From a virus: a DNA stretch of 23,111 bases. Shown in pieces: positions 21,273 to 23,111 of the stretch. The position numbers were made by a program, and so were the translations under genes. The stretch covers positions 1-23,111 of the IMG/VR virus record IMGVR_UViG_3300009285_001124, one strand, 5' to 3'. Every line of letters begins with the position of its first letter. Positions within the stretch are counted from its first letter, which is position 1. The notes under the pieces are model-generated. The model searched no databases and was not told the origin of the DNA. It worked only from the letters and a program-made list of their open reading frames with translations.

Positions 21273-21712
21273 TCATCCTCCGGTTCGCCGGGCAAAGCCT
21301 CCCGCCAGCCGTCCCCCACTATCGACAGGGAGCGGATCGTCCCGTTCTTGATCCCCTCCCATAGTCGGCGGCCGGCGGGAGAGGTACGCGCCTTGAAAGA
21401 CGCGTACACGCCCTGGGGGAGGCTCCCCGCGGGGAGGCCCAGGGCAGAAGCCTTCTCATCGTCCGCGATGAACAGTTCGACAAGGTCGGAGGCGCCGAAC
21501 TCCTCGTGGTCCAGATCGCCGGAACGGGAATCCAGCGCGTAGTCGACGAAGGCGTCCTCCAGAGCCCGCCACGCTTCGGGTGTGTCCACAACGTCCCCGG
21601 AATGATCCACAACCTGGGAGCCGTCGCGGGCGTGCGCAATATAGGCCCATCCGCCGAACAGGCGTTTCTCCAGGTCGATCTTGGCGATGGGGACGATCAA
21701 AGCATCGTCCAT
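21269..21712 (-). CDS. XkdF-like prohead maturation protease
   Basis: The 147-residue product begins MDDALIVPIAKIDLEKRLFG. The segments KRLFGGWAYIAHARDGSQVV, DHSGDVVDTPEAWRALEDAF and DYALDSRSGDLDHEEFGAS match the XkdF family (PF14550), with VVDHSGDVVD as the strongest part. WEGIKNGTIRSLSIVGDGW completes the domain. These proteins are regarded as proteases that process scaffold and capsid proteins. The ribosome-binding site is weak. A divergent plus-strand unit begins 98 bases away. Confidence 0.87.
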   Translation of the reverse strand: MDDALIVPIAKIDLEKRLFGGWAYIAHARDGSQVVDHSGDVVDTPEAWRALEDAFVDYALDSRSGDLDHEEFGASDLVELFIADDEKASALGLPAGSLPQGVYASFKARTSPAGRRLWEGIKNGTIRSLSIVGDGWREALPGEPEDE

Positions 21713-21809
21713 GCGGCCAGGATTGCCGCATGCGATAATCGGCCACCGGTGTTTCTCGCATCCGGCGGCCGAAACGGCTACACTCGGCGCTACTCAAGGA
21801 GCAGACGCA
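21713..21809 (+). promoter_or_regulatory. Divergent intergenic region with possible plus-strand promoter
   Basis: The region separates the protease gene from the plus-strand leader ORF. TGCGATAAT (21731-21739) looks like an extended -10 element for plus-strand transcription, without a good -35; TACACT (21779-21784) is a weaker alternative. Two 8-bp palindromes, CGCATGCG (21727-21734) and CACCGGTG (21744-21751), could be operators. Nothing convincing is seen for the minus strand. Confidence 0.4.
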
Positions 21810-21892
21810 ATGGGCGGACATCGTGTGACGGGGATAGGCGGAAAGCCTACGACCGTTACAGAATGTCCACTCAGAGAGGAACAGACGCAATG
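21792..21892 (+). repeat. Duplicated translation-initiation region (two copies)
   Basis: ACTCA-AGGAGCAGACGCAATG (21792-21812) and ACTCA-GAG-AGGAACAGACGCAATG (21869-21892) differ by a 3-base insertion and one substitution. Each contains a ribosome-binding site and the start codon of a frame: the first opens the 27-codon leader, the second the 147-residue gene. Confidence 0.8.
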
Positions 21893-21893
21893 A
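21810..21893 (+). CDS. 27-residue leader ORF
   Basis: The ORF starts MGGHRVTGIGGKPTTVTECP and ends EEQTQ, with its TGA overlapping the next ATG as ATGA. AAGGAG lies eight bases before the ATG. A 70-codon frame from 21681 includes it but would begin inside the protease gene without a good site. It may be a short peptide gene or a leader that couples translation to the downstream gene. Confidence 0.55.
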   Translation: MGGHRVTGIGGKPTTVTECPLREEQTQ

Positions 21894-22333
21894 ACGACAC
21901 GTTTCCGCCGTTTCCGTCACGCCCAATCGCGGCGGACGCGAAGCCGGTCTACTTCCAGCGATGCCCGCACGCATCGAAGGAGTACCCGGATGGCTCCTGG
22001 TGGTGTGAATGCCACGGTGCGGGCGGGATAGAAGAGGACGGCGCCGTTTACGGCCTGGTCGTGGCTGAGGGGACCATCATCGAAATCGGCGACGAAGCGG
22101 CAGAACGAATGGCGCGTTGGCGATGGGATAAGGCCCGGAGTGTCTGCGAGGAAGCCAACTACTACGACATCCCGCCTCGATGGAGCAATGTTGATAGGGC
22201 TATTCGGCGGCGATGGACCGAACGAGCATTGGAAGGGTTGCGGGCTGCGGCTGGGGAAGAAGCCCTAGCCGTACAGGATCGCTTCGGTGGCCCCGGTAAT
22301 CGCCGCCACCACCCCCAAATCGTCGTCGGATAA
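21890..22333 (+). CDS. Plus-strand accessory protein with Cys/His cluster (moron-like)
   Basis: The 147-residue product begins MNDTFPPFPSRPIAADAKPV. AGAGAGGA lies nine bases before the ATG, which fixes the start; the longer frame to 21506 runs antisense through the protease gene. RCPHASK, then WWCECHG, form a CxH...CxCH cluster that may bind metal. The middle is acidic and the C-terminal part Arg-rich (RAIRRRWTERALEGLRAA). It is the only gene pointing away from the late operon and its 3' end overlaps the sulfotransferase gene tail-to-tail by 69 bases. Codons include more A/T-ending and CGA codons than neighbours, suggesting separate acquisition. No family is recognised. Confidence 0.72.
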   Translation: MNDTFPPFPSRPIAADAKPVYFQRCPHASKEYPDGSWWCECHGAGGIEEDGAVYGLVVAEGTIIEIGDEAAERMARWRWDKARSVCEEANYYDIPPRWSNVDRAIRRRWTERALEGLRAAAGEEALAVQDRFGGPGNRRHHPQIVVG

Positions 22334-22972
22334 TGCGGGCGGCGCCGACATGTTCGACCATGGCAGCGGGCCACACGGGAGGCCCGACCATTGGGCGACC
22401 GCCTGGGCGGGGGCGGGGGTTTCCATGCGGACAATCCTCGTCCGCTCCGGCGGCAGCGTCGCCAACAGTCGCCTAGCAGTCCAGTCCCACCACCAGGCGC
22501 ACCGGCCGACCTGGCCGAGCCCTGACCATTCCGGCAGGCTGAGTTCGCCGACGAGTGGTGCGGTGATCCGGAGGGCGGCCTGGTTCACCCACCGCTGCCA
22601 GCGCAGACCGTCATCGACGGACGGCCAGCGGATCTGCACCGGCAGCAGACCGTCATCGTCGGGCCGGTACCAGCCTTTGCCGACCATTGACGCCACCGTG
22701 CTTGACGCCCGGCGGGCGGGCCACAGCCACAGCGGCGCAAACAGCGCATCCAGGACCGGGACGAGCGGCGTGTACATCCATCCGGCCTCAACCGGGGCCC
22801 ATTCGGCGGTTGCCAGCGCGTCGGCGACCAGCCGGCCGGGGATTCCGGCCGTGTACATGGCGGCGAGCGGGACGATCTCCGCCTTGTGTCCCTCATGTAC
22901 CCCGTTGAGGGCTTGCGCCCAGGAGAGGGTGCCGCTGCGGCCCGACCCGACGATGAATAGGGCCGGGTTCAT
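22265..22972 (-). CDS. Sulfotransferase-like P-loop protein
   Basis: The 235-residue product is read from the ATG at 22972, which overlaps the upstream TGA as ATGA; an ATG at 23002 is less likely. The N-terminus MNPALFIVGSGRSGTLSWAQ carries the GSGRSGT loop (residues 9-15) that binds the 5'-phosphosulfate of PAPS in sulfotransferases. RTRIVRMETPAPAQAVAQWS resembles the late 'RyEdl...p..v' helix of the family. A clear 3'-phosphate-binding motif is not obvious, so another P-loop kinase-like activity is possible. It may sulfate a sugar or small molecule of host or virion. Trp content is high. Confidence 0.75.
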   Translation of the reverse strand: MNPALFIVGSGRSGTLSWAQALNGVHEGHKAEIVPLAAMYTAGIPGRLVADALATAEWAPVEAGWMYTPLVPVLDALFAPLWLWPARRASSTVASMVGKGWYRPDDDGLLPVQIRWPSVDDGLRWQRWVNQAALRITAPLVGELSLPEWSGLGQVGRCAWWWDWTARRLLATLPPERTRIVRMETPAPAQAVAQWSGLPCGPLPWSNMSAPPALSDDDLGVVAAITGATEAILYG

Positions 22973-23111
22973 CCGTGCCGTATGAGCGCGTCGAAATCCC
23001 ACTTAGGATCGGCCCGCACCCGCCGCACATCCATATCCCGACCGGCCTGCAGCCAGACCCGCCATTGCGGCCCGTCACCGGTGATCCGCACCATGCGTTG
23101 CATGAGCAGGA
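22969..23111 (-). CDS. C-terminal part of a gene truncated by the right edge
   Basis: The frame is open from the right edge to a TGA at 22969-22971 that overlaps the sulfotransferase ATG. Visible residues include MQRMVRITGDGPQWRVWLQA and end DFDALIRHG. The in-frame Met at 23103 could be internal. No family can be assigned from this fragment; its position suggests a gene between portal and protease. Confidence 0.6.
   Translation of the reverse strand, partial: LLMQRMVRITGDGPQWRVWLQAGRDMDVRRVRADPKWDFDALIRHG

Noticed and set aside
22287-22985. 232-codon plus-strand frame
   Set aside because: Antisense to the sulfotransferase-like gene and without protein motifs.
22893-23078. 61-codon minus-strand frame at the right edge
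   Set aside because: A different minus-strand frame ends in an ATGA overlap with the sulfotransferase start and is open to the edge, so this one is a shadow.
1-23111. Integrase, attachment sites, tRNA genes or insertion sequences
   Set aside because: No recombinase or transposase motifs, tRNA-like cloverleaf or terminal inverted repeats were recognised by eye; a tRNA scan and an IS search would be needed to be certain.

Overview
The window reads as the late (structural plus lysis) region of a double-stranded DNA tailed phage with a long non-contractile tail (siphovirus). Base composition is GC-rich, with C or G preferred at third codon positions. That composition, the amidase plus transglycosylase-like endolysin and the connector/tail gene order suggest a high-GC host, most likely an actinobacterium; this host call is inference. 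I see no integrase, terminase, portal, tRNA or CRISPR array. Terminase and portal would be expected just beyond the right edge.

Almost everything is on the minus strand, so the transcript runs from right (23111) to left (1). In transcription order: a truncated gene, a sulfotransferase-like gene, then a capsid block (XkdF-type prohead protease, scaffold-like protein, decoration protein, major capsid protein). Next is an unusual 5 kb block of accessory virion genes (18996-14427): a small protein, a fibre-like protein, an MptE/DUF115-like enzyme, two small beta-rich proteins, a LamG-like protein with about 17 Ala-rich 20-residue repeats, and a beta-sandwich protein. Then come the neck genes (connector, stopper, gp10-like, tail terminator), a Com-like zinc ribbon, two tandem tail-tube paralogues, tail assembly chaperones with a -1 frameshift, tape measure, hub/minor tail protein and three tandem fibre-like paralogues.

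The lysis block follows: a holin candidate, a 45-residue zinc-finger-like protein, a two-domain endolysin and a DUF1353 protein. After it are a small helical gene, a metallophosphoesterase interrupted by a complete LAGLIDADG intein, and a run of small genes, one carrying a 12-bp coding minisatellite.

One small transcription unit points the other way (21810-22333, plus strand). It holds a 27-codon leader ORF and a 147-residue Cys/His-containing protein inserted between the sulfotransferase and protease genes; both starts lie in duplicated copies of the same initiation region.

Most minus-strand junctions are stop/start overlaps (ATGA, TGATG, TAATG, GTGA), so expression is probably strongly translationally coupled. 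The most notable items are the intein placed directly before the catalytic GHxH motif, the duplicated tail-tube and fibre genes, the repeat-rich LamG protein, the inserted plus-strand unit, and the sulfotransferase and sugar-enzyme-like genes inside a virion operon.
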